Below the pieces are notes generated by a model. It worked only from the letters and a program-made list of their open reading frames with translations. It was not told the DNA's origin and searched no databases. From Sphingomonas natans (GTDB lineage: Bacteria; Pseudomonadota; Alphaproteobacteria; Sphingomonadales; Sphingomonadaceae), in contig NZ_JAUOTP010000005.1 of NCBI RefSeq assembly GCF_030546695.1, positions 328,664 through 392,663 on the forward strand: a stretch of DNA of 64,000 nt. Direction: 5' to 3'. Both the position numbers and the translations under genes were made by a program. Of the stretch, positions 54,587 to 63,927 are shown piece after piece. The first letter of the stretch is position 1. Each line of letters starts with the position of its first letter.

Positions 54587-56185
54587 TTGTCCGGGGTCCT
54601 TACCTTGTCTGGTCTCTCCGCCGCCACGCCGGGGGGCAAAGCGCTCTTCCACCATCTGACGCTGTCGGTCGGAGCCGAGCGCATCGGCCTCGTCGGCCGT
54701 AACGGATCGGGCAAATCGACGCTGCTTCGGATCGCCGCAGGCGAGGTCGCGCCGCTTTCCGGCCGCGTGCGCCGTACAGGGACCGTCGGTATGCTCGTCC
54801 AGCGCTGGCGTGACGACGACACGATCGCCGAAGCCCTCGGCGTCGTCGTTCGCCTCGCGACGCTTGCTCGGATTGAGGCCGGCAACGGCACCGCGACCGA
54901 CCTGGAAGCGGCGGACTGGACGCTTCCCGCGTCGATCGACCTCGTCTTCACCGATATTGGGCTTGCGGGCCTGCACCTCGACCGGCGCATGGGCACCCTG
55001 TCGGGCGGCGAACGGACGCGAGTCGGCATTGCCCGTCTTGCGATCGAGCGTCCCGATCTGCTGTTGCTCGACGAGCCGACCAACAATCTCGATCGCGAGG
55101 GGCGCGCCGCGATCGATCGACTGATTGACCGCTGGCACGGCGGCTTGCTCGTCGCGAGCCACGATCGGGCTCTGCTGGAACATATGGACCGTATTGTCGA
55201 ACTGAACCCCGTCGGGATTCGCATCGTCGGCGGAGGCTGGGTGGCCTTCGCCGCCGCGCGCGAGGCCGAGCGGGCGCTGGCCGAGGCCGAGGTCGAGCGC
55301 AGCGACCTCGCCCTGCGATCTACCCGCCTCGCCGCGCAAGCGGCGCGTGAGGCGAAGGAGCGCCGCGACAAGGCGGGCCGCGCCTTCGCCGCCAAAGGAT
55401 CGGAGCCGAAAATCCTGCTCGGCGCGCGCGCGGAGCGAGCCGAGAATAGCGGTGGACACGTCCGGCGTCTGGCCGACCGGCAGATCGAGGACGCCGCCCG
55501 CGCGCGCGATCAAGCGCGAGCCCGGATCGAGGTGCTGACGCCTCTGACGATCGAGCTACCCGCAAGCGGCTTGCCGTCGCAGGCGGAGGTTCTGGCAATG
55601 GAAAATGCGACGGTGGACCTTGGCGGCCGCCGGTTCGGTCCCTGGACGCTGGCCCTACACGGCCCCGAGCGCGTCGCGATCGCCGGGCAGAACGGCGCGG
55701 GCAAGTCGACCCTGCTCCGCCTTGCCATCGGCGACATCGCGCCGGCGACGGGCTCGGTCCGCCGACGGCGCGAGCGACTGGCGATGCTTGATCAGCATAT
55801 AGGCTTGCTCGACGACGGCGGCACGATCCTTGGGAACCTACGTCGTCTGCACCCGACCCTCGACGACGAGGCGGCCCACGCCGCCTGCGCCCGTTTTGCT
55901 TTTCGGAACCGCGATGCAGAACGCCTCGTCGGCACCCTGTCGGGCGGAGAGCGCCTGCGCGCGGGGTTGGCGGCCGCCCTGTCCGGCCCCCTGCCCCCTT
56001 GGCTGCTCATCCTCGACGAGCCGACTAACCATCTCGATATCGCCTCGATGGAGATCCTAGAGCGGGCGCTTCAAGCCTTCGATGGCGCGCTGATCATTGT
56101 CAGTCATGATTTTCAGTTCCTCGATGCCGTGCGCGTGACGCGAAAAATCAAGATCGACGGTTTGCCGGCAGGTGTGCAAACCTGA
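54587..56185 (+). CDS. ABC-F family ATPase
   Basis: 532 aa from TTG 54587; no ATG fits. Two ATP-binding cassettes without membrane segments: GRNGSGKST and LSGGERTR with LLLDEPTNNLD, then GQNGAGKST and LSGGERLR with LILDEPTNHLD. The linker between them is a long charged helix pair (about 215-320). ABC-F proteins act on ribosomes; some confer antibiotic protection, others are housekeeping. Co-transcription with a TetR gene leaves either open. I see no feature that decides for resistance. Confidence 0.92.
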   Translation: MSGVLTLSGLSAATPGGKALFHHLTLSVGAERIGLVGRNGSGKSTLLRIAAGEVAPLSGRVRRTGTVGMLVQRWRDDDTIAEALGVVVRLATLARIEAGNGTATDLEAADWTLPASIDLVFTDIGLAGLHLDRRMGTLSGGERTRVGIARLAIERPDLLLLDEPTNNLDREGRAAIDRLIDRWHGGLLVASHDRALLEHMDRIVELNPVGIRIVGGGWVAFAAAREAERALAEAEVERSDLALRSTRLAAQAAREAKERRDKAGRAFAAKGSEPKILLGARAERAENSGGHVRRLADRQIEDAARARDQARARIEVLTPLTIELPASGLPSQAEVLAMENATVDLGGRRFGPWTLALHGPERVAIAGQNGAGKSTLLRLAIGDIAPATGSVRRRRERLAMLDQHIGLLDDGGTILGNLRRLHPTLDDEAAHAACARFAFRNRDAERLVGTLSGGERLRAGLAAALSGPLPPWLLILDEPTNHLDIASMEILERALQAFDGALIIVSHDFQFLDAVRVTRKIKIDGLPAGVQT

Positions 56186-56231
56186 GTTGCTATTATGCCC
56201 CCCCAAAGGTCCGGTTATCGCGGGCCGAATC

Positions 56232-56291
56232 GACCATACGCGGTCGTTCAGGCCGCCTTGCCCGCGTCCCAACTTCGGACATTCATTCATC
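56232..56291 (+). repeat. Dispersed ~60-bp intergenic repeat, copy 2
   Basis: GACCATACGCGGTCGTTCAG, then a GCCGCC core and a second half TCCCAACTTCGGACATTCAT. It aligns along its length with copies at 63862 and 15594. It lies in the otherwise empty 360-bp gap after the ABC-F gene. Confidence 0.6.
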
Positions 56292-56547
56292 AGGCTTGTT
56301 CGACCGGCCGCGACGGCGGGAACTGGGACTTTCCTGCCATTGCCAAACCAACCGCGCAACGTCAGCTTCTGTCGAAATTCGCCATTTCCGAGCAGCGGCG
56401 ATGCCGGGCATCCCTGCGCCCTAATTTGTCATTCGGAAGGCTCCGAGCAGATTGCGAAAGCGGTCGTCCGATCGCCTCATCAGAGCAAGCTATTGCGTCA
56501 ACACTCCAGCGATGGAATGGCTAAATCGCGGGTTTGGGGAGGTGGCA

Positions 56548-57012
56548 TTGACAGACAATTCGGATAGCAGATTTGCTCTGACCTACGATCGCATCCTGCG
56601 CTCAGGTCCGAAGACGGTTCTCTACCACTATTGTAGCACAGCAACGCTGCTTCCGATCTTGGAGCATGGAAAGCTTCGCTTTAGTGATATTAACATAATG
56701 ATCGACCCGCGCGAGGGGAGATATTGCTACGGACTCTTCCAACAGGCCGCTACGGCGTTGCTCAAGATGGTGCCTGATCGCGCTGCGCTCGACAGACTTG
56801 ATGCCAACTTCTTTGATCGTGTTGACGACTATCTCTCACCTAAGCAACTCAACAGCCACCCGGTGATCGCGTGCTTTTCGAAGCGACCCGATGTACTCAG
56901 TCAATGGCGAGGTTATGCCGATGATGCCAGAGGTTGGTCAATCGGGTTTAGCGGGCGGGCGGTCAACTCCATGCCTGTGACGCTGCTCGACGTGGTTTAC
57001 GAAAGGCGCTGA
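56548..57012 (+). CDS. DUF2971-like protein, C-terminally truncated
   Basis: 154 aa if started at TTG 56548 behind GGGGAGG; ATG 56512 is an alternative. The family pattern is clear: VLYHYCSTATLLPILEHGKL, INIMIDPREG, then VIACFSKRPDVLSQWRGYAD and WSIGFSG. DUF2971 proteins usually run on for about 80-100 more residues; here the frame ends just after LLDVVYERR. No continuation is obvious in the other frames, so the 3' part was probably deleted. It is more AT-rich than its neighbours. Function unknown; possibly a remnant. Confidence 0.6.
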   Translation: MTDNSDSRFALTYDRILRSGPKTVLYHYCSTATLLPILEHGKLRFSDINIMIDPREGRYCYGLFQQAATALLKMVPDRAALDRLDANFFDRVDDYLSPKQLNSHPVIACFSKRPDVLSQWRGYADDARGWSIGFSGRAVNSMPVTLLDVVYERR

Positions 57013-57260
57013 CAAGCGTACCTGCGCAATTGGTAGCGCTATTGGACGCGGGAACGGCCGTGCGGCAGTAGCGGTCGTTGCCGCGCGTGCCGCCAAATGT
57101 CTTGATTGGGGCGGCCTCTGCCGGAACTGCGTGCCGGATCTCAACAGCTCTCGACGGGAGCGGCGCGCCAACACCGAGAGGCGGGCGAAGCGCAGGTCGC
57201 CGGCAAGGAGCCAACCCGCAATCGCCACATCGTAAGGCATGGAATCGCTCCTCTGATCAG

Positions 57261-58391
57261 TCACGCGACAAATGCGCCGGAGAAGAAATCGAGGAGCGCG
57301 AATGGCGCGCGTGCGCCGAGCAGCAGCGCCAGCATGTCGTGCCCGTCTGCGGCGGCCTTGGCACTGCGCGGGAACATCGCGGCTTCGTAGACGGCGAGTG
57401 CGGTCTCGATGTCGTCGGGATGCGCGATGATCGCATGGCCGAGCTCGGCCCCGTCGAGCAGCGCGAGGTTCGCACCTTCGCCGGCCGGCGGCGCGAGATG
57501 TGCGGCGTCCCCGAGCAACGTCACGCCGGGCACGCGCTCCCAGCGATGGCCAGTCGGGAGCGTGTAGAGCGGGCGCAGGGCCGGGGCCGTCTCTCCATCG
57601 TTGACAAGCGCGGTAAGCGCAGGCGCCCAGCCATCGAATTCCGCCGCGACGCGCGCCCGGACTGCGACTGTATCGTTAGAGTCGATACCGGCAATCCACT
57701 CTACCGGGCGGTTCAGCGCCACATAGGCGTGGAGGATGCCGCCCGCCTCGCGATGGGCGAAGATGCCTTGGCCTGGGTCGAGCGCGAAAAGGGCACCGCT
57801 GCCCGCCGCGACAGCCGTCGCGGGATGCCGGGTATCGACATCGTGAAGATAGGTTTCGACGAAGGTCGTGCCAATATAGTCGGGCGTCGCGCTCGACAGC
57901 AGCGGGCGGACTTTCGACCAGGCGCCATCGGCACCGACAAGGAGGCTGGTCGTCACGGTAGATCCATCGGTGAAGTGCAGTTCATGCCGTCCGCCGCCAA
58001 GCGCCGCGAGACTGGCTAGTTTCTTGCCCCACTGAACGGTTCCGCCAGGCAGCGAGTCCAGCAGGATGCACCGCAGATCACCGCGCAGCACTTCTGGGCG
58101 CCCCGTCGTCCCGTCGTCAGGCGAGTCCAGCAGCACCGCGCCGTTTCGATCGAGCACGCGCGTGGCTTCTCCGCCCGGATGGATGATCGCGCGGAATTCC
58201 CGAGTTAGACCGGCTGCAGCGAGCGCGACCTGTCCGTCCTGCTCGTGTATGTCGAGTTGGCCACCCTGGGTACGCGCCATCGCCGACGGTTCGGCTTCGT
58301 AGACCGTTGCGACGATACCGTGGACGTGAAGTACGCGGGCCAGCACGAGGCCGCCAAGCCCCGCGCCGATGATTGCCACATGAACGGACAT
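57261..58391 (-). CDS. Tet(X)-like FAD-dependent monooxygenase
   Basis: 376 aa. Group A flavoprotein monooxygenase: VAIIGAGLGGLVLARVL dinucleotide motif, GGQLDIHEQDGQVAL and LRGDLRCILLDSL matching the Tet(X) layout, LVGADGAWSKVR, and GDAAHLAPPAGEGANLALLDG near the C-terminus. Tet(X) enzymes hydroxylate tetracyclines, but many relatives act on other aromatics; identity with genuine Tet(X) looks low. It is divergent from a TetR gene with clear operator repeats. Cytoplasmic, NAD(P)H dependent. Confidence 0.9.
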   Translation of the reverse strand: MSVHVAIIGAGLGGLVLARVLHVHGIVATVYEAEPSAMARTQGGQLDIHEQDGQVALAAAGLTREFRAIIHPGGEATRVLDRNGAVLLDSPDDGTTGRPEVLRGDLRCILLDSLPGGTVQWGKKLASLAALGGGRHELHFTDGSTVTTSLLVGADGAWSKVRPLLSSATPDYIGTTFVETYLHDVDTRHPATAVAAGSGALFALDPGQGIFAHREAGGILHAYVALNRPVEWIAGIDSNDTVAVRARVAAEFDGWAPALTALVNDGETAPALRPLYTLPTGHRWERVPGVTLLGDAAHLAPPAGEGANLALLDGAELGHAIIAHPDDIETALAVYEAAMFPRSAKAAADGHDMLALLLGARAPFALLDFFSGAFVA

Positions 58392-58419
58392 ATAAGCCTT
58401 TCGATCAAGAATGGATCAT

Positions 58420-58453
58420 TGTTCCAAATTTGGGCTGTTGGAACATCGTTCCA
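58420..58453. promoter_or_regulatory. Operator-like repeats between monooxygenase and TetR genes
   Basis: TGTTCCAA (58420-58427) and TTGGAACA (58438-58445) form a perfect inverted repeat with a 10-bp spacer. The right arm is reused in TGGAAC-ATC-GTTCCA (58439-58453). Three GTTCCA half-sites in 34 bp, 20 bp before the TetR ATG, are a likely TetR binding site controlling both directions. Confidence 0.75.
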
Positions 58454-58472
58454 TTTCTGTCAAGATTGGGCG

Positions 58473-59144
58473 ATGCCTTTCAATTCCCAGCGCGCCGAGC
58501 GGCGCACCGATGCACTATCGAAAGCGAGGATCGTCGAAGCCGCGATCCAGATCCTCGATGCGGACGGAGAAGGCGCGCTGACCTTTCGCGCGCTCGCGAC
58601 ACGTCTGGCGACCGGCAGCGGCGCGATCTACTGGCATGTTGCCGACAGGCAGGCGCTGCTGGCAGCGGCCGCGGACCATATCATTGCCGGCGTAATGTCC
58701 GAGGTGACAATGCGCTCAAAGCCGCAGGATGCGATCCGTACCATAGCGCTTGGCGCGTTCGACGCGATATACGCGCACCCATGGATCGGCGCGCAGCTAT
58801 CGGGCGATCCATGGCAGCACGCCGTGCTGCGTATCATGGAGAGCATCGGCCGGCAGGTTCAACTGCTCGGCATGCCTGAAGCCGCATTGTTCAATGCCAC
58901 CACCGCGCTCATGAACTGCGTGCTCGGCGTAGCGGCACAGCACGCCGCGGCGGCCCGCCTGCCGCGCAACACCGAGCGATCTGCCCATCTCACGGCGATC
59001 GCCGAGGGCTGGGCGCTGCTCGACCCGTTGGAGTACTCTTTCGTACGGCGGCTTGCGGCCCAATTGCCAGGGCATGACGACCGCGAACAGTTCCTCGCCG
59101 GCGTCAATCTTGTCCTGGCCGGTATTCAAAGCATTTGGTTCTGA
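58473..59144 (+). CDS. TetR-family regulator (TetR_C-like)
   Basis: 223 aa from ATG 58473, just behind the operator repeats. HTH: ALTFRALATRLATGSGAIYWHVADRQALL (helix-turn-helix and the YWHV anchor). The C-terminal domain, with HPWIGAQLSGDPW and a long helical end, resembles the TetR class rather than AcrR. It should repress the divergent monooxygenase and itself, with release by the enzyme's substrate or a related compound. Confidence 0.92.
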   Translation: MPFNSQRAERRTDALSKARIVEAAIQILDADGEGALTFRALATRLATGSGAIYWHVADRQALLAAAADHIIAGVMSEVTMRSKPQDAIRTIALGAFDAIYAHPWIGAQLSGDPWQHAVLRIMESIGRQVQLLGMPEAALFNATTALMNCVLGVAAQHAAAARLPRNTERSAHLTAIAEGWALLDPLEYSFVRRLAAQLPGHDDREQFLAGVNLVLAGIQSIWF

Positions 59145-59240
59145 TCGGGCGACGACCGCTTTCGTCAGGGCCCGACGTTCATAGCTACGGACGTGAACGA
59201 CCAGGTTTGGTCGGAAGCTGCTATAGCCCCACCCCACCCC

Positions 59241-59307
59241 GATGACCCAAAATCGGACCGTCGAGGCCGCCTAGCCCCTTCCCAACTTCTGCCACTCGTT
59301 CATCTCG
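59241..59307 (+). repeat. Dispersed ~60-bp intergenic repeat, copy 3
   Basis: GATGACCCAAAATCGGACCG, a GGCCGCC core, then TCCCAACTTC and CTCGTTCATCTCG. Diverged copy of the repeat at 63862. It lies in a 325-bp gap (59145-59469) with no other feature seen. Confidence 0.5.
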
Positions 59308-59469
59308 AAAGCGGCATCCAAACGGAGGCTGCTCCCAAGTGGACCAACCCTATAGGATAGCGGTTGTGTACGCCCACGGTGCCGCGTTGCTCTGACCGAG
59401 CCCCGCCAACCCAAGCGCTTGGAAGACGGCGCTTTCGGGATGAGCGTCCTATCCCTATAGAACACTCCG

Positions 59470-61383
59470 ATGTTAAACGACTATCGTTCTGATCCACGCG
59501 TTGATGGGATCACTCGCTCAAACTCGGTGCGGCAAAGTGCACCGCCTGATCCGGTCCGTGCCGGTCCTGGGCCATCGAAACGGCCGGGCTTTCGCCGGAA
59601 GATCGCAATCTGGATAGCGGGGCTTCTCTTATTCGCGATGGGCGCGACCGTCGTGTGGCTCGCCCTCACAATCAGCCCATCCAAGACCGCTCGTCCAATC
59701 GTACCGCCCAGCGTCACCTTGCTGGCGGCGAACGGCACGGTGATCGCGCGAAAAGGCGCAATCACCGATCGGCCCGTCGATGTCCGCGCCTTGCCAGATC
59801 ATGTCGGCAAGGCCTTTGTCGCGATCGAGGACAGACGCTTCTACCATCACCACGGGCTCGACCCGCGTGGGCTGGCACGCGCCGCATGGCATGATCTGCG
59901 CGAACGCCGCATGCGCGAAGGCGGCAGCACCATCACTCAGCAACTCGCCAAGCTGGTGTATCTGAGTTCGGACAGGTCGGTCGGCCGGAAGGCGCGGGAA
60001 GCACTGATCGCGCTGTGGTTGGAGGCATGGCTCAACAAGGATGAGATCCTCTCGCGCTATCTGTCCGACGCGTATTTTGGGGACAATGTGTATGGCCTGA
60101 GCGCCGCCGCCCGTCACTATTTCAGCAAAACGCCCGAGCGTTTGACGGTCGGCGAGGCCGCGTTGCTCGCAGGTCTCATGAAGGCGCCGTCACGGCTCGC
60201 GCCCAGCACCAACCTCGCCGGTGCCCGTGCGCGAGCCGCGCTCGTGGCCAACGCCATGGTCGAGGCCGGCTTCATCAACCGGGTCGAGGCCGAACGCGCT
60301 ACCGCCAAGCTTCGTCTGAAGCCGGCTGACGAGCCGGTGCAAGGAAGCTGGTTCAGCGATTGGGTGCTCCCGTCGGCCCCGGCCAACGCTGACGATGTCT
60401 ACGCGCGGACCATCCTCCGCACGACCCTAGACGTTCACCTTCAGCGCTTGGCAGAAGCCGCTGTGAAGCAGGTCCGCGCGCCCGGCGCGCAGGTCGCATT
60501 GGTAGCGATGCGACCCGATGGCAGGGTCGTCGCGATGGTGGGCGGACGCAACTATCGGGTGAGCAGCTTCAATCGGGCAACCCAGGCGAAACGTCAGTCC
60601 GGCTCGACGTTCAAGCTTTTCGTCTACCTCGCCGCACTGCGCGCCGGCATGACGCCGGACGATCTGGTCGATGATCGCCCGATCACGATCGGGAACTGGT
60701 CACCAAGAAACAGCGATGGACAGTATCTCGGTCAGATCCCCTTACGAGAGGCTTTCGCCCGTTCGAGCAACGTCGCCGCTGTCCGTCTCAGCCAGCGTGT
60801 TGGCCCCAGAGCGGTCATCACAGCTGCTCACGATCTTGGGGTTCGGAGCGCGCTGCAACCTGATGTCGGCATAGCGCTTGGCACGTCCGGAACCACGCTC
60901 ATCGAGCTCGCAAGCGCCTATGCTGCTGTCTCGGGAGGCGCGTACCCGGTGCGCCCTTATGGTCTCGCGGCACAATCTTCGGATCGATCACATGCAAATC
61001 TGCAACATCTTGATGAGCGCGAGCGCGAGATGCTGCTCGATCTGCTCGCCGCTGCCGTCAACACCGGCACCGCCCGCGGCGCGGGACTGACCACTCAGGT
61101 CTTTGGCAAAACGGGCACATCCCAGGACAACCGCGATGCACTGTTCGTCGGGTTTGCTGGCGGACTTGTGACCGCCGTCTGGATAGGCCGCGACGACAAC
61201 AAGCCGCTTCCGGGAGTGGCCGGCGGCGGACTGCCCGCGCACGTATGGCAGACCTTCATGGGCAATGCGATCGGGGCACGTCCCGCTAAGGCGAAATTGC
61301 CCCGATCTGTCGATCCTGATGATGGCCTGGGAGGCGTCATCGACTCAGTGTTCGATCGGCTGCGCCACGTCTTCCACTTCTAA
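59470..61383 (+). CDS. Class A penicillin-binding protein (PBP1-like)
   Basis: 637 aa bifunctional peptidoglycan synthase. One N-terminal membrane anchor (about 44-68). Glycosyltransferase 51 domain: AIEDRRFYHHHGLDPRG and GGSTITQQLAK, then LLAGLMKAPSRLAP. Transpeptidase domain: nucleophile S379 in GSTFK (K382), SSN in ARSSNVAAV, and KTGTS near 545. Shorter than PBP1a, close to PbpC-size sphingomonad forms. Anchored in the inner membrane, acting in the periplasm. Confidence 0.94.
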   Translation: MLNDYRSDPRVDGITRSNSVRQSAPPDPVRAGPGPSKRPGFRRKIAIWIAGLLLFAMGATVVWLALTISPSKTARPIVPPSVTLLAANGTVIARKGAITDRPVDVRALPDHVGKAFVAIEDRRFYHHHGLDPRGLARAAWHDLRERRMREGGSTITQQLAKLVYLSSDRSVGRKAREALIALWLEAWLNKDEILSRYLSDAYFGDNVYGLSAAARHYFSKTPERLTVGEAALLAGLMKAPSRLAPSTNLAGARARAALVANAMVEAGFINRVEAERATAKLRLKPADEPVQGSWFSDWVLPSAPANADDVYARTILRTTLDVHLQRLAEAAVKQVRAPGAQVALVAMRPDGRVVAMVGGRNYRVSSFNRATQAKRQSGSTFKLFVYLAALRAGMTPDDLVDDRPITIGNWSPRNSDGQYLGQIPLREAFARSSNVAAVRLSQRVGPRAVITAAHDLGVRSALQPDVGIALGTSGTTLIELASAYAAVSGGAYPVRPYGLAAQSSDRSHANLQHLDEREREMLLDLLAAAVNTGTARGAGLTTQVFGKTGTSQDNRDALFVGFAGGLVTAVWIGRDDNKPLPGVAGGGLPAHVWQTFMGNAIGARPAKAKLPRSVDPDDGLGGVIDSVFDRLRHVFHF

Positions 61384-61502
61384 TACGAGGCTCCGCTGCA
61401 GCTGCGCTCACACTGGCGCACAGGCGTCTACATCGTTGTTGCATCACGGACGGTCGCGGCGCGCGAACTTGGGCGGCAGTCATTCGGGGGCTTCCGGCTG
61501 AA

Positions 61503-61568
61503 TTGACCCAGATCCGGACGTTCCTACCAAACGACCTGCTCCTGGGAACTGGACGTTCGTTCACTTAG
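61503..61568 (+). repeat. Dispersed ~60-bp intergenic repeat, copy 4
   Basis: TTGACCCAGATCCGGACGTT, a 20-bp spacer, then GGGAACTGGACGTTCGTTCA. Same two-part layout as the other copies. It occupies the middle of the 284-bp gap 61384-61667. Confidence 0.55.
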
Positions 61569-61667
61569 GCAGATCTAGGTACGAGCCCATCAGGCGCGCA
61601 GAGACGTTGAGGTGGTTCAGTCGCTTTCCCGATCCCGGAGGAGCCCCTGCTCACACGGAGATGAGAC

Positions 61668-62843
61668 ATGCGCGCACTATGCTGGCACGGTAAGGGCGAC
61701 GTCCGCGTCGATACCGTCGCGGACCCCGAGATCAAACATCCGCGCGATGCGATCATCAAGGTAACCGCTTGTGCGATCTGCGGGTCGGATCTCCATCTGC
61801 TCGATGGCTACCAGCCAACGATGGAGGCGGGCGACATCCTCGGCCACGAGAATATGGGCGAGGTGGTGGCCCTGGGCTCGGAAGTCACCAATCTGAAGAT
61901 CGGCGACCGCGTCGTGGTGCCGTTCACGATCAGCTGTGGCGATTGCTGGTTCTGCAAGAAGGGCCTGTTCGCCGCGTGCGACCGGACCAATCCCAATGCC
62001 GAGATGGCCGCCAAAGCTATGGGCCATTCGCCCGCCGGCCTGTTCGGCTTCAGCCATATGCTGGGTGGCTATTGCGGCGGGCAGGCGGAATATCTGCGCG
62101 TGCCAATGGCCGATATCGGCCCGATCAAGATCCCCGACAGCGTCACCGACGACCAGGCGCTGTTCCTCTCCGACATCTTCCCGACCGGTTACATGGCCGC
62201 CGAGAACGCCCAGATCGAGCGCGGTGACACCGTCGCCATCTGGGGCTGCGGGCCGGTCGGTCAGTTCGCCATCCGCTCTGCCCTGATGATGGGCGCGGGT
62301 CGCGTGATCGCAATCGACGAGCTTCCCGAGCGCCTCGCCATGGCCGAAGCCGGCGGCGCCGAGACGATCAACTTCGCCGAGACCGACGTCTATGAAGAGC
62401 TGCAGGCGCGCACGAAGGGGCGCGGGCCGGACAGCTGCATCGATGCCGTGGGCTGCGAGGCCGCCGCTCACGGGGCGGCAGACGCCCTCATGGACAAAGT
62501 GAAGGCAAGCATGATGCTTGCCACCGATCGGGTCCACGTGCTGCGGCAAGCGATCATGAGCTGCCGCAAGGGCGGAACGGTCTCGGTACCCGGCGTTTAC
62601 GTCGGCATGGGAGACAAGCTGCCGATTGGTGCGGCCATGAACAAGGGGCTGACCATCAAGCTCGGTCAGACCCACGTGCAGCGCTACACTAAGCCGCTGC
62701 TGGAGAAGATCGTGGCCGGGGAGATCGACCCCAGCTTCGTGATCACCCATCCGGCCAGCCTCGAGGATGCGCCTGAGATGTACGCCAAGTTCCGCGACAA
62801 GGAAGACGGCGTCATCAAGGTGGTCATGCGCCCGCACGGCTGA
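61668..62843 (+). CDS. Zinc-dependent alcohol/formaldehyde dehydrogenase-like protein
   Basis: 391 aa MDR-superfamily oxidoreductase. Catalytic zinc site: C38 in [10 protein letters not shown] and H60-E61 in GHENMGEV. Structural zinc cysteines in [16 protein letters not shown]. Cofactor motif [10 protein letters not shown], followed by an acidic residue (AIDEL) that favours NAD. Layout and the long insert with [17 protein letters not shown] match glutathione-independent formaldehyde dehydrogenase-like enzymes. Substrate not determinable. Confidence 0.93.
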   Translation: MRALCWHGKGDVRVDTVADPEIKHPRDAIIKVTACAICGSDLHLLDGYQPTMEAGDILGHENMGEVVALGSEVTNLKIGDRVVVPFTISCGDCWFCKKGLFAACDRTNPNAEMAAKAMGHSPAGLFGFSHMLGGYCGGQAEYLRVPMADIGPIKIPDSVTDDQALFLSDIFPTGYMAAENAQIERGDTVAIWGCGPVGQFAIRSALMMGAGRVIAIDELPERLAMAEAGGAETINFAETDVYEELQARTKGRGPDSCIDAVGCEAAAHGAADALMDKVKASMMLATDRVHVLRQAIMSCRKGGTVSVPGVYVGMGDKLPIGAAMNKGLTIKLGQTHVQRYTKPLLEKIVAGEIDPSFVITHPASLEDAPEMYAKFRDKEDGVIKVVMRPHG

Positions 62844-62992
62844 ACGGCGCAACCCTCATCGTCGTGGCGGCGTGCGATCCCTCGTTGAGGATCGAACGCC
62901 GCGACGACCGGCGCACGACAGCTCGCAGATTAACTGGTGCCATGCACGGACGGTGCTCGTTGAGTCTTTTCAGATAACCGAAATGGAACGAG

Positions 62993-63766
62993 ATGCACCA
63001 GATCAACCGCGGCTCCGGCCGCAAACTGCTGCTTGTCCACGGTCTGGGCGGAAGCTCGCGATCATGGAGCCCCATTCTAGACTCGCTCGGCGCCAGTCGA
63101 ACGGTGATCGCGATCGACCTGCCCGGACATGGCGCGACCCCGGCGGAACACGATAGCGAGACGTTCGACGGCCTGGTCGGGAGCGTCCAGCGCTATATCG
63201 TGGAACACGATCTGACCGGGATCGACGTCGTCGGCAGCTCGATGGGTGGCCGGATGGTGCTCGAACTTGCCAGGCGTGGCGTCGTCGGCAACGTCGTCGC
63301 ACTTGATCCAGGTGGGTTCTGGCGTGGTTGGGAGCGCACGTTCTTCAAGACAACGATCGGCGTGTCGGGCCGCTTGTTGCGGGCGATCCGACCCGCCCTG
63401 CCGACGCTGAGCCATAACGTCGCCTCGCGCACCGCCCTGCTCGCCCAATTGTCCGCGCATCCCTGGGCGCTTGATCCGCAGATGGTGGCGACCGAGCTGA
63501 CCGGTCTCAGTACGACACAGACGTTCGACGCGCTGGTCCATGGCCTTGCGACCGGGCCCGAGCAAACTGGTCCTGCTGCCAACAGCACTGGCCGGATCGT
63601 GATCGGATGGGGCAGGCACGACAGGCTCTGCCTGCCGGGTCAGGCGGCGCGCGCAAAAGCTGCGTTCCCGTCCGCCGAACTGCACTGGTTCGAGTCCAGC
63701 GGCCATTTTCCGATGTGGGACATGCCGGAGGAGACGGTCGACGTCATCTTCGGCGCTACACGATAG
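62993..63766 (+). CDS. Alpha/beta hydrolase
   Basis: 257 aa cytoplasmic hydrolase: LLLVHGLGGSSRSW, IDLPGHGATP, the nucleophile in VVGSSMGGRM (the usual GxSxG reads GSSMG), acid in WGRHDRLCLP and His in ESSGHFPMWDMPE. Complete, normal length. The gene follows the dehydrogenase by 149 bp on the same strand and could be co-transcribed. Substrate unknown. Confidence 0.9.
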   Translation: MHQINRGSGRKLLLVHGLGGSSRSWSPILDSLGASRTVIAIDLPGHGATPAEHDSETFDGLVGSVQRYIVEHDLTGIDVVGSSMGGRMVLELARRGVVGNVVALDPGGFWRGWERTFFKTTIGVSGRLLRAIRPALPTLSHNVASRTALLAQLSAHPWALDPQMVATELTGLSTTQTFDALVHGLATGPEQTGPAANSTGRIVIGWGRHDRLCLPGQAARAKAAFPSAELHWFESSGHFPMWDMPEETVDVIFGATR

Positions 63767-63861
63767 ACGTAACGGATCGGCCGGCCAGGCGGGATGAGGC
63801 TTGGGTTAGGCGTCGCCGCTACTTCTCGCCCAGCCGATCGCGCGTGATCAACATGCAGTAC

Positions 63862-63927
63862 GACCCATTTGCGGACATTCAGGGCCGATTGAGCGCTGTC
63901 CCAAACCGGACATTGGTTCATTTGCGA
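63862..63927 (+). repeat. Dispersed ~60-bp intergenic repeat, copy 5
   Basis: GACCCATTTGCGGACATTCAG, spacer, then CCCAAACCGGACATTGGTTC. Best-preserved copy; both halves carry CGGACATT. It lies in the final 234 bp, which otherwise show no gene. Confidence 0.6.

Noticed and set aside
54587..56185. ABC-F protein as an antibiotic-resistance determinant
   Set aside because: Linkage to TetR is suggestive, but the linker shows no feature that separates resistance ABC-F proteins from housekeeping ones by eye.
56938..57264. Minus-strand frame starting with an ATGA overlap at the end of the monooxygenase gene
   Set aside because: It runs antisense through the truncated DUF2971 gene, is arginine/alanine-rich and resembles no family. 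It could be a remnant but is not supportable.
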